From the NCBI GenBank assembly GCA_958352885.1, contig CATWQI010000007.1, positions 1 to 64,000 of the forward strand: DNA of 64,000 nt. Reading direction: 5' to 3'. Of the stretch, positions 16,716 through 25,247 are shown one piece after another (positions within the stretch are counted from its first letter, which is position 1; each line of letters opens with the position of its first letter). Source of the stretch: an uncultured Duncaniella sp. Its GTDB lineage: Bacteria > Bacteroidota > Bacteroidia > Bacteroidales > Muribaculaceae. Both the position numbers and the translations under genes were made by a program. Under the pieces are notes generated by a model. It searched no databases. It saw only the letters and a list, made by a program, of their open reading frames with translations, and was not told where the DNA came from.

Positions 16716-16750
16716 ATGCCACCGACGGCTGCGGAAGTTGTCGGTGGCAT
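16716..16750 (-). terminator. Terminator of the mobilization operon
   Basis: A perfect 11-bp stem, ATGCCACCGAC with GTCGGTGGCAT, is followed on the minus strand by TTTTCAATTTT. It lies just past the stop of the gene ending at 16760. Confidence 0.85.
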
Positions 16751-16759
16751 GGGATAGAT

Positions 16760-17500
16760 TTAGGGATTGGAGGGATAGTAGTTTACGAAAGTGGTGTCGG
16801 CTTGGGTTCTATGCTCATGGTGCCGGATTAGCGATTTCATGCTGTCAACTTCGTGTTGGTTGCCGTGAAGCATTAGGCGTTCGCGGTGCATTACTGTATT
16901 CATGTCGCGGTTCAGTCCACGCTCGTAACGGTAGAGCCATTCCACATTCTCCAGTTTGGAGTTTTTGTTGAGCTGATAGAAGAATCCGTAGCCGAAACCT
17001 CCGGCGGCGAGGACTGCGATTGCAAAGATGATATATGCCCATCTGGGTATTGCCGCCCATACTGCGCCGTTGACAAGATTGTAGATGCGGTGCATCGCGG
17101 TGTCCGCTATTGCATCAAGTTTCTCATAACGCTTGTTCACTGCTTTGTCGGCTGCTTTTTGTGCGATCTTTTCTATCAGTTCATCTGATATTTCCTGGGT
17201 AGGATTAGGCGATTTTTGAGATGGATTTTCTGTATAAAGTTTTGTCACAACCTCTGCCACATAGTCTGTCATAAGATGTAGAGCCTTGTTTACCACTCCG
17301 ACGATATTCTCTTTTGTTGCGATATTGTCAGGTACGGTTACGGTTACTTTGGGCGCCGGAATGTTGCCCGGCGCTTGTGGCGGCGTTGCCTTTGCCTTGG
17401 TTTCGAGGGTCTCGATGCGAGTGGTGTGGTTGGTAACTGTCTTTTGCAGGTCGTCAATCTGCACTTCTTGTTTCTTGACGTCATCATATAGCTTTGACAT
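16760..17500 (-). CDS. Mobilization-associated membrane/coiled-coil protein
   Basis: This 246-residue protein has an N-terminal coiled coil (1-35) and a Pro-rich linker (~38-55). A helical region, one membrane helix (IPRWAYIIFAIAVLAAGGFGYG, around 153-176) and a charged tail follow. It starts 2 bases after the relaxase stop and ends the mob operon. Such proteins commonly follow relaxase genes in Bacteroidales mobilizable elements. A role linking the relaxosome to the coupling protein or membrane is an inference. No enzymatic motif is present. Confidence 0.65.
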   Translation of the reverse strand: MSKLYDDVKKQEVQIDDLQKTVTNHTTRIETLETKAKATPPQAPGNIPAPKVTVTVPDNIATKENIVGVVNKALHLMTDYVAEVVTKLYTENPSQKSPNPTQEISDELIEKIAQKAADKAVNKRYEKLDAIADTAMHRIYNLVNGAVWAAIPRWAYIIFAIAVLAAGGFGYGFFYQLNKNSKLENVEWLYRYERGLNRDMNTVMHRERLMLHGNQHEVDSMKSLIRHHEHRTQADTTFVNYYPSNP

Positions 17501-17502
17501 AT

Positions 17503-18459
17503 TCAGATCCTTCTTGATTTGCGTTTACGTCTGGCTTCTTCTTTTTTGATGGCGTTTTGAAACGCCTGTTCCTCCGGGTCGAAGCCGGGGCCGAGAGTGA
17601 ACAGATTTCCGATTGCTCCGACGGTGGCTTCAATCACATCTTCCACAAGTGAGGACTTTTGCGACGGTGCATATTCGACGGTTACTTTGGGGTGTGCCAG
17701 AGCATGATCAGACTGTTGTTGCCCATGCTTGCGGTTAAACTCAAAGAGGTTGTTCAGGCGGCGATATGTGAAAGCGCGGTCGATTTTAGACCCGTTGACC
17801 GTTATGTCTCCGTCTGTAAATTTCACGCCGATGTGTTTGCCGGTGTTGTGATCGTCATGGAATTTCATCTCAATTCCTGCACAGGCGAGGCGGCGCGAGA
17901 ACTCATCCCACGACTTACAGCCATAAATCGCCTGACTGATCCGCTCCTTAAATACCGGAATTTTGTCCTCGTATTTCTGTTTCAGCGGCGAGTATGTGAG
18001 TCCGTATTTGTCCTTGATAGCCTTTACAACACGGTCGCTGCGCCTGAAATTGTTGCGCTCGTCGACTGCCTTGCCTGACATATCCACACGGTTATAGACG
18101 ATATGAAAATGCGGATGTCCGGTTTCCAGATGGCGCACGATAAGATATTGTGTGTCCTTGATACCCATACCTTCCATATACTCTTTTGCGAGCTGAGCCA
18201 TGAATTCATCGGTCAGGCGAGGCACATCGGCGTTGTCAAAACTGATGGAAATATGTCCTGCCGGATTCTCCTTGCCGGGCATAAATCCATGTATCGCTTC
18301 AAACGATTGCACCATTTTCGCATAGTCGGAGGTGAAGATATTATCGCTTCCGATGATGCGCCATGTGTCCGGCGTATATTCTTCGGGGTTGTGGAACTGG
18401 CGCGTCACATACCCCACGACATCGTGAAACGTACCGCTTTTAAGTATTCTTGCAAACAT
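17503..18459 (-). CDS. mobB: Relaxase/mobilization nuclease (MobB-like)
   Basis: This 318-residue relaxase should nick and bind oriT DNA through a tyrosine near its N-terminus (FHDVVGYVTRQF). The metal-binding histidine motif is visible as HPHFHIVYNRVD after the family's HISISFDNAD strand. The gene overlaps the small ribbon-helix-helix gene upstream by 20 bases and is followed by the membrane protein. It makes element 1 mobilizable by a helper conjugative element. No coupling protein or type IV secretion genes are seen in the element. Confidence 0.88.
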   Translation of the reverse strand: MFARILKSGTFHDVVGYVTRQFHNPEEYTPDTWRIIGSDNIFTSDYAKMVQSFEAIHGFMPGKENPAGHISISFDNADVPRLTDEFMAQLAKEYMEGMGIKDTQYLIVRHLETGHPHFHIVYNRVDMSGKAVDERNNFRRSDRVVKAIKDKYGLTYSPLKQKYEDKIPVFKERISQAIYGCKSWDEFSRRLACAGIEMKFHDDHNTGKHIGVKFTDGDITVNGSKIDRAFTYRRLNNLFEFNRKHGQQQSDHALAHPKVTVEYAPSQKSSLVEDVIEATVGAIGNLFTLGPGFDPEEQAFQNAIKKEEARRKRKSRRI

Positions 18460-18835
18460 AATCAGTCTCTTTATTGGGTCTTAATTTTTTGAGAATGTCA
18501 AACATCTTATCGACGACGGCGGCTAATTTATTTGCCGCGCTGCGAAGTTTGAGCTGATGAAAACAGGTCATTGCCTGATTGAAATCGGAACTGAGATTTA
18601 GTATCCCTCTGGCAATTTCCTGTTCAATCTCACTCAGGCGGCTGACGATAGTGAGCCGGAACGCACCGTGGCGGACATACTCCGCCATCTTTACTCCGGC
18701 GGTTTTTGACCGCTCCAGAAGGTCGGAGTATTCGGCATCGTTAAGTTTGATTGTCACCACATGGGTGCGCTTCTCATCGGTCGGTTTAGAGGGACGACCA
18801 CCCTTTCCGATAGTTGATTTACTCATAGTAGACAT
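18440..18835 (-). CDS. mobA: Ribbon-helix-helix mobilization accessory protein
   Basis: This 131-residue protein has the MobC-type relaxosome accessory pattern. A basic N-terminus (GRPSKPTDEKR) is followed by a ribbon-helix-helix segment (HVVTIKLNDAEYSDLLERSKTAGVKMAEYVR) and a helical tail. These proteins bind oriT and recruit the relaxase. It is first in the mob operon and overlaps the relaxase start by 20 bases. In Bacteroides mobilizable elements the equivalent is often called MobA. The symbol is assigned by analogy. Confidence 0.8.
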   Translation of the reverse strand: MSTMSKSTIGKGGRPSKPTDEKRTHVVTIKLNDAEYSDLLERSKTAGVKMAEYVRHGAFRLTIVSRLSEIEQEIARGILNLSSDFNQAMTCFHQLKLRSAANKLAAVVDKMFDILKKLRPNKETDYVCKNT

Positions 18836-19010
18836 TGTTGTGGTTTATGTGGATTGGGGAGGCAAAGAGCGGCTTATGCTGCGCAGTTTTGGGAGTCGTT
18901 TTCGGAGAAAAAGAAATCCCGAAACATATCCTTGCCTTCCCAATTCACTACGTTCATCGGGAAGCTGCCCCACGGTGTACCGGGTGCAGTGGTCCCCCGA
19001 CATTATTATC
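18836..19010. other. Candidate oriT/leader region of element 1
   Basis: This is the only sizeable gap beside the mob operon, directly upstream of its first gene, where oriT normally lies. Short GC-rich partial repeats (GAAGCTGCCCC, CCGGGTGCAGTGG) are visible, but no strong inverted repeat settles it. Placement by position only. Confidence 0.35.
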
Positions 19011-19490
19011 TCAGAGCTTGCGCCATATTTCGATGTCGTCAGCATAGAGATTGAGATGCTCCAAGAGGACGGCGTTGATGTAGCTGCCGACGGTGGTGTC
19101 ACGGTCACCGAGGATGCGGGCGATGCGTTCCAGCTTCTCCCACACGCTGTCCTCGATGTTGACAGGGTGACGCTTCTCTAACTTTGCCGGTGAGAGATAG
19201 GCTGCCTTGAAGTCGGCGTAATCTGATTTGCGCTGTTGCTTGCCGATGCGCTGTTGCTTTGGCGGCTCGGTAGTATCGGTTGTCGTCTGCTCGTTGTCGA
19301 ACAGATTGTCTGTGTTGGCAGGATTGGTGCTGTTGACAGCGTTGTCGCTGTTAACAAGATTGACAGGGATGGTTGAGTTGATTGAATTATCTGGTTGCAT
19401 AATAATTTGTGGTTTGATGGTTGATACTATGGATTCGGGTGCATCGGTCAGCTCGGTTGACTTGGATGCGGTGGATTTATTTGTTTTCAT
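19011..19490 (-). CDS. DUF3408-like protein of mobile elements
   Basis: This 159-residue protein has a low-complexity Asn/Thr/Ser-rich N-terminal half. A conserved C-terminal part (KLEKRHPVNIEDSVWEKLERIARILGDRDTTVGSYINAVLLEHL) looks like a ribbon-helix-helix/TraB-type domain. DUF3408 proteins accompany mobilization or transfer genes in Bacteroidetes elements and are thought to bind DNA. It overlaps the primase stop by 4 bases (ATGA), so the two are coupled. Confidence 0.75.
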   Translation of the reverse strand: MKTNKSTASKSTELTDAPESIVSTIKPQIIMQPDNSINSTIPVNLVNSDNAVNSTNPANTDNLFDNEQTTTDTTEPPKQQRIGKQQRKSDYADFKAAYLSPAKLEKRHPVNIEDSVWEKLERIARILGDRDTTVGSYINAVLLEHLNLYADDIEIWRKL

Positions 19491-20365
19491 TGGAAAGTGT
19501 GTTTTTTGGTGAAACTTTGATTTGTGAGATACTCATTCAAGTCATTGAACTCGGAGTATAGCGTAGAGCGGTCAATCACGGTTGAGCCATATACGGCTGT
19601 CAACTCGGTGAGTGCTGTTTGTCCGGCGGTATCGTTGTCAAGATAGCAGTTGATGGCGGTGTAACCTTTGAGATATGGCACAGCCTTGTTGACATTGACA
19701 ACCGAGTTGAGTATGATTGCATCTGTTCCGCTGATGATTCCGAGTGTGAGCGCAGAGAGATAATCAATGAATCCCTCGAACACGACACACTCTGTTGACG
19801 GGCCATCTCTCGCCCACGGCAGATATGAGATGTCCTTGCGTCCCCGGCAACCTTTGAAATATCGGTTGCGCAGTTCCCAACCACCGCTGACATTCTCAAA
19901 TGTCACGGCAAAATAAAACTTGCCGTTGACACAGTAATGTGCCTCCATGCATTTCGCTTTGGCGATGTGTGCCGGAATGCCACGCTCTTGGAGGTATGCG
20001 ACAAGTGCGCGGTGTTCCAGTGGCACAACCTCAAATCGTTCCATGCTCGGCGCAGAGTGTCGCTGGGGATAAGAGGAAGCGACTGTCTGCACCGATGGCA
20101 CCGGACAACTGTCGGCTATGCAACGCATGAGATAGCGCAGGTCTGTTGACCGATATATCTCGGTTGCAAGGTCGATGATGTTTCCACCTCTGCCAAGTCC
20201 GAAATCATACCAGCAATTGAGCGTGGTTTCGACCTTGAACGATGGTGTCTGTTCCTGTCGCAACGGTGATTTATACCATAGCCTCGTTCCTTTTCTCGCC
20301 GTCGGTTCATGTCCGAGTTGAGACAAGAAGTCGGCTAAAGGGATTGATTTAATCTCTTTTATCAT
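19487..20365 (-). CDS. Toprim-domain primase-like protein
   Basis: This 292-residue protein has an N-terminal DnaG-type region (WYKSPLRQEQTPSFKVETTLNCWYDFGLGRGGNIIDL) in which the zinc-binding CHC cysteines are missing. A Toprim fold follows (VVFEGFIDYLSAL, then LDNDTAGQTAL). Such proteins prime replication of excised Bacteroides mobilizable elements. It lies between the RepA-like ATPase and the DUF3408 protein in the replication/mobilization block. An inverted hairpin repeat lies just upstream of its start. Confidence 0.85.
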   Translation of the reverse strand: MIKEIKSIPLADFLSQLGHEPTARKGTRLWYKSPLRQEQTPSFKVETTLNCWYDFGLGRGGNIIDLATEIYRSTDLRYLMRCIADSCPVPSVQTVASSYPQRHSAPSMERFEVVPLEHRALVAYLQERGIPAHIAKAKCMEAHYCVNGKFYFAVTFENVSGGWELRNRYFKGCRGRKDISYLPWARDGPSTECVVFEGFIDYLSALTLGIISGTDAIILNSVVNVNKAVPYLKGYTAINCYLDNDTAGQTALTELTAVYGSTVIDRSTLYSEFNDLNEYLTNQSFTKKHTFQ

Positions 20366-20408
20366 GAGTTCTAAAATGTTTGGGTGAGCTGGTTCGTGGT
20401 TCAGGTTC

Positions 20409-20440
20409 TATTATATATGCCCTTTGCTAAACCAAACCAA
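20409..20440 (-). repeat. Interspersed hairpin repeat, copy 4 (partial, inverted)
   Basis: On the minus strand this reads TTTTGGTTTGGTTTAGCAAA then GGGCATATATAATAG, matching the left arm and loop of the copies at 1917, 4062 and 7815. It lies directly past the 3' end of the RepA-like gene, in the same orientation to the gene as copies 1 and 2. Confidence 0.5.
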
Positions 20441-20451
20441 AATTGTGGTTT

Positions 20452-21495
20452 TCAATAGTAGAAATCCGGATTGTAGATATACTCGCGGTTCTCGTAGCGA
20501 ATCATTCCTTTGTTGTCAAGAAAGGTCTTCAACCCCTTGACCTTATTGTTGGAATAGGAATGACCGCAGGCGGCATATCCGGCTTTCAATGCAGCCTCGA
20601 AGTTGCGGCAACCTTTTATCGGGCCGTTGGCGAAAACTACCGCCAATGCCTCGCGGTGCTGTTCCTCGGTCAACTCCTTGTAGGGATATGGATCTCTGGC
20701 TTTCTTGCCCGGTTCGGTGAACACATATCCGCTGGCTATCTCTGGTAATCCATAGTCATTCACCCGGAATGCAAACGGGTCAAACTCGGCGGCGCGAATC
20801 ATAGCGGCGCATACCTCCGATACGGTATCATCTGTTTTGCTTCGGCTCACCTGAAGGACTGTCTCAGCCTTGTTGTTGAGTTCGGTACCGACGTGACCAC
20901 GGGCGTTGTCGTCGCTCTTGTTGAGGTGCAGAACGGTGTGGATATGTATCTGGAACTTGTCGGTCCACTCCATCAACTTGCCGATGAGGTCGGTTGATTC
21001 CTTAGCGCAGTTGATGTCATACATCAGGTCGCGCACACCATCGATGATTACCAGCCCAACGCCGGGAGTATTGATTATTGCCTGTTCTATGACTTCAAGG
21101 CGCAACGAGGGTGTAAGCTGACGCAGGGCCGCAAATTTAAGATTCTCCGGATGGGTGTCCGTAGGCAGTTTCGCCAGTCGCAGGGCGCGCTCCATGACCT
21201 TCTGACAGTGATACGGACTTTGCTCGGTATCGAAATAAAGGATTGTGCGCTTGTCGTCAGGAAACTCGGCGGTATAGCCCAACACCTTGCCGTTGACGAG
21301 CGAAGCACCGACAATGGCAGCGACATTGAAAGTCTTTTTACTCTTTGCCTTTCCGGTTGATGCCGAGAAGTTGCCGAGCGTGCCGATAACGCTGCCATTG
21401 GCATACAGCACCTCCGGCGCAGTCTGAATCTCATCAGTGATTCTCAACTGCTTTTCCTCCCAAAGTCGGAGAATGTCAGTCTTCACTTCTTGCAT
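20452..21495 (-). CDS. RepA-like AAA ATPase/helicase
   Basis: This 347-residue RecA-fold ATPase is of the RepA/RSF1010 helicase type common in Bacteroides elements. The phosphate loop is seen as SASTGKAKSKKTF (about 43-55), and strands ILYFDTEQSP and LVIIDGVRDL supply Walker B-like acids. A winged helix-like C-terminus (about 270-347) ends in YNPDFYY. It probably unwinds the element during replication after excision. The 13-base overlap with the upstream DUF3853 gene indicates one operon. Confidence 0.85.
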   Translation of the reverse strand: MQEVKTDILRLWEEKQLRITDEIQTAPEVLYANGSVIGTLGNFSASTGKAKSKKTFNVAAIVGASLVNGKVLGYTAEFPDDKRTILYFDTEQSPYHCQKVMERALRLAKLPTDTHPENLKFAALRQLTPSLRLEVIEQAIINTPGVGLVIIDGVRDLMYDINCAKESTDLIGKLMEWTDKFQIHIHTVLHLNKSDDNARGHVGTELNNKAETVLQVSRSKTDDTVSEVCAAMIRAAEFDPFAFRVNDYGLPEIASGYVFTEPGKKARDPYPYKELTEEQHREALAVVFANGPIKGCRNFEAALKAGYAACGHSYSNNKVKGLKTFLDNKGMIRYENREYIYNPDFYY

Positions 21496-21803
21496 CGGCG
21501 ACCTCCCTTCTTTGATGATTGGATGAGTTCGAGCGCAAGCTGTGCGTCGATGATGATTTTTCTGCCTGTTTGAGTAATGGCATCCTTAATTACGCCACTG
21601 TTCTTGATGCGGTGTGCGGTAGCTTTACTGCATTGAAGAAGCTCGCAAAGTCCTTCAATCCCATAGACGAGCCATCGGTTTGCAGTGGAAGCAGTGCTTT
21701 CGGGGGCAATATTGTCCCTGACATTACGTGAGTCAAGCAATTCTAACAGTTGTTCTCCGGTGTACTGCCAGAGAGGGAGTTTGAGTAACTGGTCTTTTGT
21801 CAT
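21483..21803 (-). CDS. DUF3853 helix-turn-helix protein
   Basis: This 106-residue protein has a central helix-turn-helix of the excisionase/MerR-like type (GIEGLCELLQCSKATAHRIKNSGVIKDA) and a basic tail. DUF3853 proteins sit at the head of replication operons in Bacteroidetes elements and probably act as a regulator or excision factor. It overlaps the RepA-like gene. A -7 box with an overlapping inverted repeat lies about 125 bases upstream. Confidence 0.8.
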   Translation of the reverse strand: MTKDQLLKLPLWQYTGEQLLELLDSRNVRDNIAPESTASTANRWLVYGIEGLCELLQCSKATAHRIKNSGVIKDAITQTGRKIIIDAQLALELIQSSKKGGRRCKK

Positions 21804-21927
21804 ACGCAGTGTTGTTTAGAGTTGTACTTACCGCCCTCTTGTAGAGCGCATCCGAGTAACTCCCGGACACTGCAAAATTACTGCCGGTCATGAGTGGTGT
21901 GTATGTGGTGTGTGAATATGTATATAG

Positions 21928-21965
21928 CAAAGCTACCCGCCAGAGTATCAAACTCTAACGGGTAG
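21928..21965 (-). promoter_or_regulatory. Promoter with overlapping operator-like inverted repeat
   Basis: CAAAGCTA (TAGCTTTG on the minus strand) is a -7 box. It overlaps the hairpin CTACCCG-n2-AGAGT / ACTCT-n2-CGGGTAG (21933-21965). An inverted repeat across the promoter fits repression of the replication operon, possibly by its first product. It could alternatively terminate the gene at 22042. Confidence 0.45.
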
Positions 21966-22041
21966 TATCGTAAGGTCTCAAAAGTGGAATTTCAAGTGGT
22001 GAAAGTGGTGCGCAGGTGGTATCTTTATGTCGCTTGGAGTT

Positions 22042-23169
22042 TCATGCTCGTTTTTTATGTTTTTTGAAGATTTCATCCACTTCGTCAGCGTATGCCCGAC
22101 TCGATGCGCTGGCCTCGCTTCCGCGTGGATGACAGTACTTCTTCTCATAGTAACTCCATTCGATACCGAGATGGTTGAGAATCTCCTCCCGCCATGCTGT
22201 CTTGTGCTTTGCCGGAACAATCTCATATAGCTTCGATACGAGATAACAAGCCTTGATGGTTTGCTTGGGGCGTACCCTTATCGGCTCATGCTTGCCGTGG
22301 AGATTGAGCGATGAATGAAACTGTGTTTCTGTCGGATTGTCGAATACATCGTTACACACTTCATATAATTCAGAGATGAGTATCATAGGGAATAATTCTC
22401 CATTCCAGCATTTGTTATCCTGTATGTTGAGAGTTGTCTGTTCCTTTATGTCTTCCAGAGGTGTTAGAAAACTTCCTCCCCGATGCATCATCTTTTGCTC
22501 GAATGTCAGCCTTAATTTATTCTGAAGCTTTATTTCGCAAGGAGGAAAGTATCGCTCGGCATTAGTAAATAATTTGGAGCATACATCACGGAGGCGACTG
22601 TAGAGCGGTGGTAACTCCTCATCGAGAAAATCATCAAACTCTATGCTTCTCTGAAGACTTACAAGAAATTTCCGTTTACGCTTGAGCCAACGCTCCCTAT
22701 GTTCATCAAGATGATATGCGAAAAGCTCACGGTTGACATCGTTCATTGTACAATCGGGAGGCATCGGCATCTTCCCTCTTGCAATCAATGAACCTTGATA
22801 TAGCTGTGCATCAATTTTTAGAAGTTCAAATTCATTTAAAAGATGCTTTATTTCATACTCGTCAAAATCGTCCCTTTTCGAACGTTCCTTTCTATCGAGT
22901 TCCCGGAATGTATCATAGTAGGTGTGAATTCTACACACAATCTCGGCACAAAGATTCCTAACGGTATCGGCGAGTATTCTGCCAACCTCGCCAAGTGCAT
23001 GGGTCTCTATAACGACAGACTCTTGGTCAATGGAATACAACATCTTGAAATTTTCCGCTATTCCTTTTCGGCAGACCAAATCTGATTTGGCAATCTGAGG
23101 ATACTTGATATCCTGTCTCAGTTTTTCCAAGACAGGTACAACATCGCGGAATGTCATTGGTGGTGGCAT
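22042..23169 (-). CDS. Conserved-looking protein at the right end of element 1, function unknown
   Basis: This 375-residue soluble, mostly helical, charged protein has no signal or membrane segment. I do not recognise a family. It is the last gene before the right att site and is transcribed toward the replication genes. The N-terminal third is helical, the middle (CEIKLQNKLRLTFEQKMMHRGGSFL) is basic, and the C-terminus ends HKKRA. Position suggests an element-control or cargo protein. RteC was considered, but its hallmark regions are not evident. Confidence 0.65.
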   Translation of the reverse strand: MPPPMTFRDVVPVLEKLRQDIKYPQIAKSDLVCRKGIAENFKMLYSIDQESVVIETHALGEVGRILADTVRNLCAEIVCRIHTYYDTFRELDRKERSKRDDFDEYEIKHLLNEFELLKIDAQLYQGSLIARGKMPMPPDCTMNDVNRELFAYHLDEHRERWLKRKRKFLVSLQRSIEFDDFLDEELPPLYSRLRDVCSKLFTNAERYFPPCEIKLQNKLRLTFEQKMMHRGGSFLTPLEDIKEQTTLNIQDNKCWNGELFPMILISELYEVCNDVFDNPTETQFHSSLNLHGKHEPIRVRPKQTIKACYLVSKLYEIVPAKHKTAWREEILNHLGIEWSYYEKKYCHPRGSEASASSRAYADEVDEIFKKHKKRA

Positions 23170-23306
23170 AGGGTGGTGTTGGGTTTAGAGCGTTAATAAA
23201 TCGTGAGAGCCAATCAGTTTTAACCATACTTGTTGAAACGTTATGAAATCTTAGCACTCAAGAACTCTAACAAGCGATACTCTAAGATTGTTTGCCTGCC
23301 ATTGAG

Positions 23307-23368
23307 TTGATACTTTTGTGGCGTGTGGTAAAGACTGAAATTTTGGAAAAGTATCAAATAAGTATCAA
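23307..23368. repeat. Arm-site repeats, right end of element 1
   Basis: An inverted TTGATACTT at 23307-23315 precedes the direct pair AGTATCAAATAAGTATCAA at 23350-23368. The pair is identical to the one at 433-451 beside the element 1 integrase, so the two ends of element 1 share the same presumed integrase sites. Confidence 0.6.
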
Positions 23369-23406
23369 ATATACAATTTTTAACATTTGCACGCAGGGTG
23401 AAAAAG

Positions 23407-23443
23407 AAGAAAGAGCTAAATCTTAGTGACTTAGCTCTTTCTT
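23407..23443. terminator. Hairpin terminator next to att copy 2
   Basis: A 13-bp stem, AAGAAAGAGCTAA with TTAGCTCTTTCTT, abuts the second att core. It is the counterpart of the hairpin at 264-300. Confidence 0.65.
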
Positions 23444-23446
23444 TGC

Positions 23447-23467
23447 GTTGCCTTGGAAGGATTCGAA
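23447..23467. repeat. att core copy 2 (junction of elements 1 and 2)
   Basis: GTTGCCTTGGAAGG followed by ATTCGAA is identical for 21 bases to the tRNA-Gln 3' end at 34022-34042 (shown on the plus strand). It separates element 1 from element 2. Confidence 0.8.
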
Positions 23468-23577
23468 ATTGTGATTAACAGCGAATGAATCTGAATGAAA
23501 TGACCACTGTCAATCAGTTTATTACAACAAATTTGAATGTTAATAAATTCATAGAGATTTATTTCAACGCACTTTTG

Positions 23578-23626
23578 GTTGTGCAAAAACGTTATACTTG
23601 CACAACGGTATTTTGAAATGCACAAC
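23578..23626. repeat. Arm-site repeats, left end of element 2
   Basis: GTTGTGCAAA at 23578-23587 and the inverted copies TTGCACAAC (23598-23606) and TGCACAAC (23619-23626) lie just before the second integrase gene. The same 10-mer is repeated in tandem at 33946-33966. The sequence is unrelated to the element 1 repeats. The set overlaps the likely integrase promoter. Confidence 0.6.
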
Positions 23627-23631
23627 CAACT

Positions 23632-25068
23632 ATGGAAAGAATAACTCTCTACCTCCGCACGACAAAGACGAGCGGTAAAATCAAGCTCCGCTTCCGCCTT
23701 ACCGAAGGGCGTGAGGTGCAGCTATTTCACAAGAGTCAGATTGACGCCGACCTCGCCGACTTGAAGAAGTTTGAGATGGACGGCTCCTTGAAGCCTCGTG
23801 TCAGTATCTATAACGAGAAACTGCGTATCGCAATTACTCGGGAAATTGAGGCTATGCGGGAGGCATACAATCTATTGAAAGATGAAGGGCGAGTATTTGA
23901 CGCCAATGATTTTGAAGAAATGATTGACAAGATACTCAACCCGGAGAAATACAATATTGTCAAGGTTGAAGAAGTGGAGACACTACTCGACCGATTCAAT
24001 AGGTATATTGACGGACTGAAAACATATGGAACTGTCAGCGAAGGACGAGCAAAAATATATCGTATCGTCTGGGATAAACTTTCGCGTTTCCTTATTATTT
24101 TCAAGAAAGCCAAATATACTGCGGAGCAGTTTACCCCGGAGGATATATTGGCATTCCGTGAGTTCGTTATCAATGAATACAAATATGTAGATAAATATAA
24201 GGCTGTATATGGCAACTTGCCAAAAACATCAGTGCCGACTAAGCAGGCGAGTATAAACACCGCCTCCGCAAAACTTCGCGCATTGCAGGCTTTTTTCAAT
24301 GAGCTGGAAGAGAATGACGAGATTTTGAAATCTCCGTTTCGACGTCTCACCAAGAAAAGACGGAACGAAGCACTGAGAGAACAGTATGATGACCCTTTCT
24401 TTCTTCGGTATGATGAGGTTCAGCAGATAATGACGGCAGATGTTCCCGATAGTCTGAAGGAAACCAAAGATGCCTTTCTTCTTCAGTGCGCTCTCGGTTG
24501 TCGCATCGGAGATTATCTGAAGTTGTCAATGTCGAATATCGCAATTACCGACGATGGCATTCCTTATGTTCAATATCTCCCCAAGAAAACTATGAAGACA
24601 CAGAATGACCGACGAGAAAAGAAAACACCATTGATGCTGTTTGCGTTGGAAATCGTCAAACGTTCCGGCTTCAAATTTGGAGTTCTCAAATATGCGTCCG
24701 GCAAGAGTGGGTATAACGCTAAGATAAAGAAACTGCTTGAACACTGCAAGATTGACCGATTGGTTAATCAGTATGACGAAGCGACAGGTACGATGCTCCG
24801 CGTACCTCTACACACTGTCGGCAGTAGCAAATTATGTCGAAAGACACATATTGACATATCCAACAAGGCTCAGGTCAATATGTATGCCACAGGGCTACAT
24901 GAGATTGGCAGTAGTGCGGTAGAACATTACTCAATGCTTGAGATTCGAGACTTGTTCACTCTGCTATGCGCTGCTTTCAATCAGCCTCAATATCGGGTTG
25001 ATAAACAGCTAAATATCCTCCTTGATGAGAAAAATGAGGAGGATGATGGCTCAACAGCAACTGTGTAA
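23632..25068 (+). CDS. int: Tyrosine recombinase/integrase of element 2
   Basis: This 478-residue tyrosine recombinase has an N-terminal arm-binding domain, a core-binding domain with a helical hairpin (~115-235) and a catalytic domain. The first catalytic arginine lies in LQCALGCRIGDYLKLS and the second motif in KTHIDISNKAQVN, where the usual HxxR is diverged to K(T)HID. A late HEIG-SSAVEHYSM carries the histidine and tyrosine. It is the first gene inside att copy 2, so it should drive element 2. It is only distantly similar to the integrase at 513 although both use the same tRNA core. Confidence 0.9.
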   Translation: MERITLYLRTTKTSGKIKLRFRLTEGREVQLFHKSQIDADLADLKKFEMDGSLKPRVSIYNEKLRIAITREIEAMREAYNLLKDEGRVFDANDFEEMIDKILNPEKYNIVKVEEVETLLDRFNRYIDGLKTYGTVSEGRAKIYRIVWDKLSRFLIIFKKAKYTAEQFTPEDILAFREFVINEYKYVDKYKAVYGNLPKTSVPTKQASINTASAKLRALQAFFNELEENDEILKSPFRRLTKKRRNEALREQYDDPFFLRYDEVQQIMTADVPDSLKETKDAFLLQCALGCRIGDYLKLSMSNIAITDDGIPYVQYLPKKTMKTQNDRREKKTPLMLFALEIVKRSGFKFGVLKYASGKSGYNAKIKKLLEHCKIDRLVNQYDEATGTMLRVPLHTVGSSKLCRKTHIDISNKAQVNMYATGLHEIGSSAVEHYSMLEIRDLFTLLCAAFNQPQYRVDKQLNILLDEKNEEDDGSTATV

Positions 25069-25099
25069 TAAACTTTTTGACAGAATATAGTGTTGGAAT

Positions 25100-25130
25100 T
25101 TTGTGATGAGCAAAATATTTACTATCTTTG
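25100..25130 (+). promoter_or_regulatory. Promoter of a candidate small RNA
   Basis: TTTG (25100-25103) and TATCTTTG (25123-25130) are separated by 19 bases, a canonical Bacteroidetes promoter with no gene behind it on the plus strand before a strong terminator. Confidence 0.7.
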
Positions 25131-25135
25131 CAAAC

Positions 25136-25245
25136 ACAAAGGGTAGTTTCCCCTTGAAAGAAATACTTCGCTTGCGCGAGCAACGATTTTAGGGATCGGT
25201 TTCGCCCGGTCGGAAAGAGCAGTCGAAAGACCGCTCTTTTTTATT
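25136..25245 (+). ncRNA. Candidate ~105-nt small RNA
   Basis: A full promoter ends at 25130 and a strong intrinsic terminator lies at 25214-25242. No start codon with a useful frame lies between them. Internal complementary stretches (CGCTTGCGCGAG, GATCGG/CCGGTC) suggest structure. It lies between the integrase and the DUF3800 gene of element 2. It could be an independent regulatory RNA or an antisense leader. Confidence 0.5.
25214..25242 (+). terminator. Intrinsic terminator, probably bidirectional
   Basis: AAGAGCAGTC pairs with GACCGCTCTT around a GAAA loop, followed by TTTTTTATTTTTT. It also lies just past the stop of the DUF3800 gene on the minus strand. Confidence 0.8.
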
Positions 25246-25247
25246 TT

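Noticed and set aside
22042..23169. RteC-type regulator
   Set aside because: Length and position are suggestive, but the characteristic RteC regions are not seen, so it is left as unknown.
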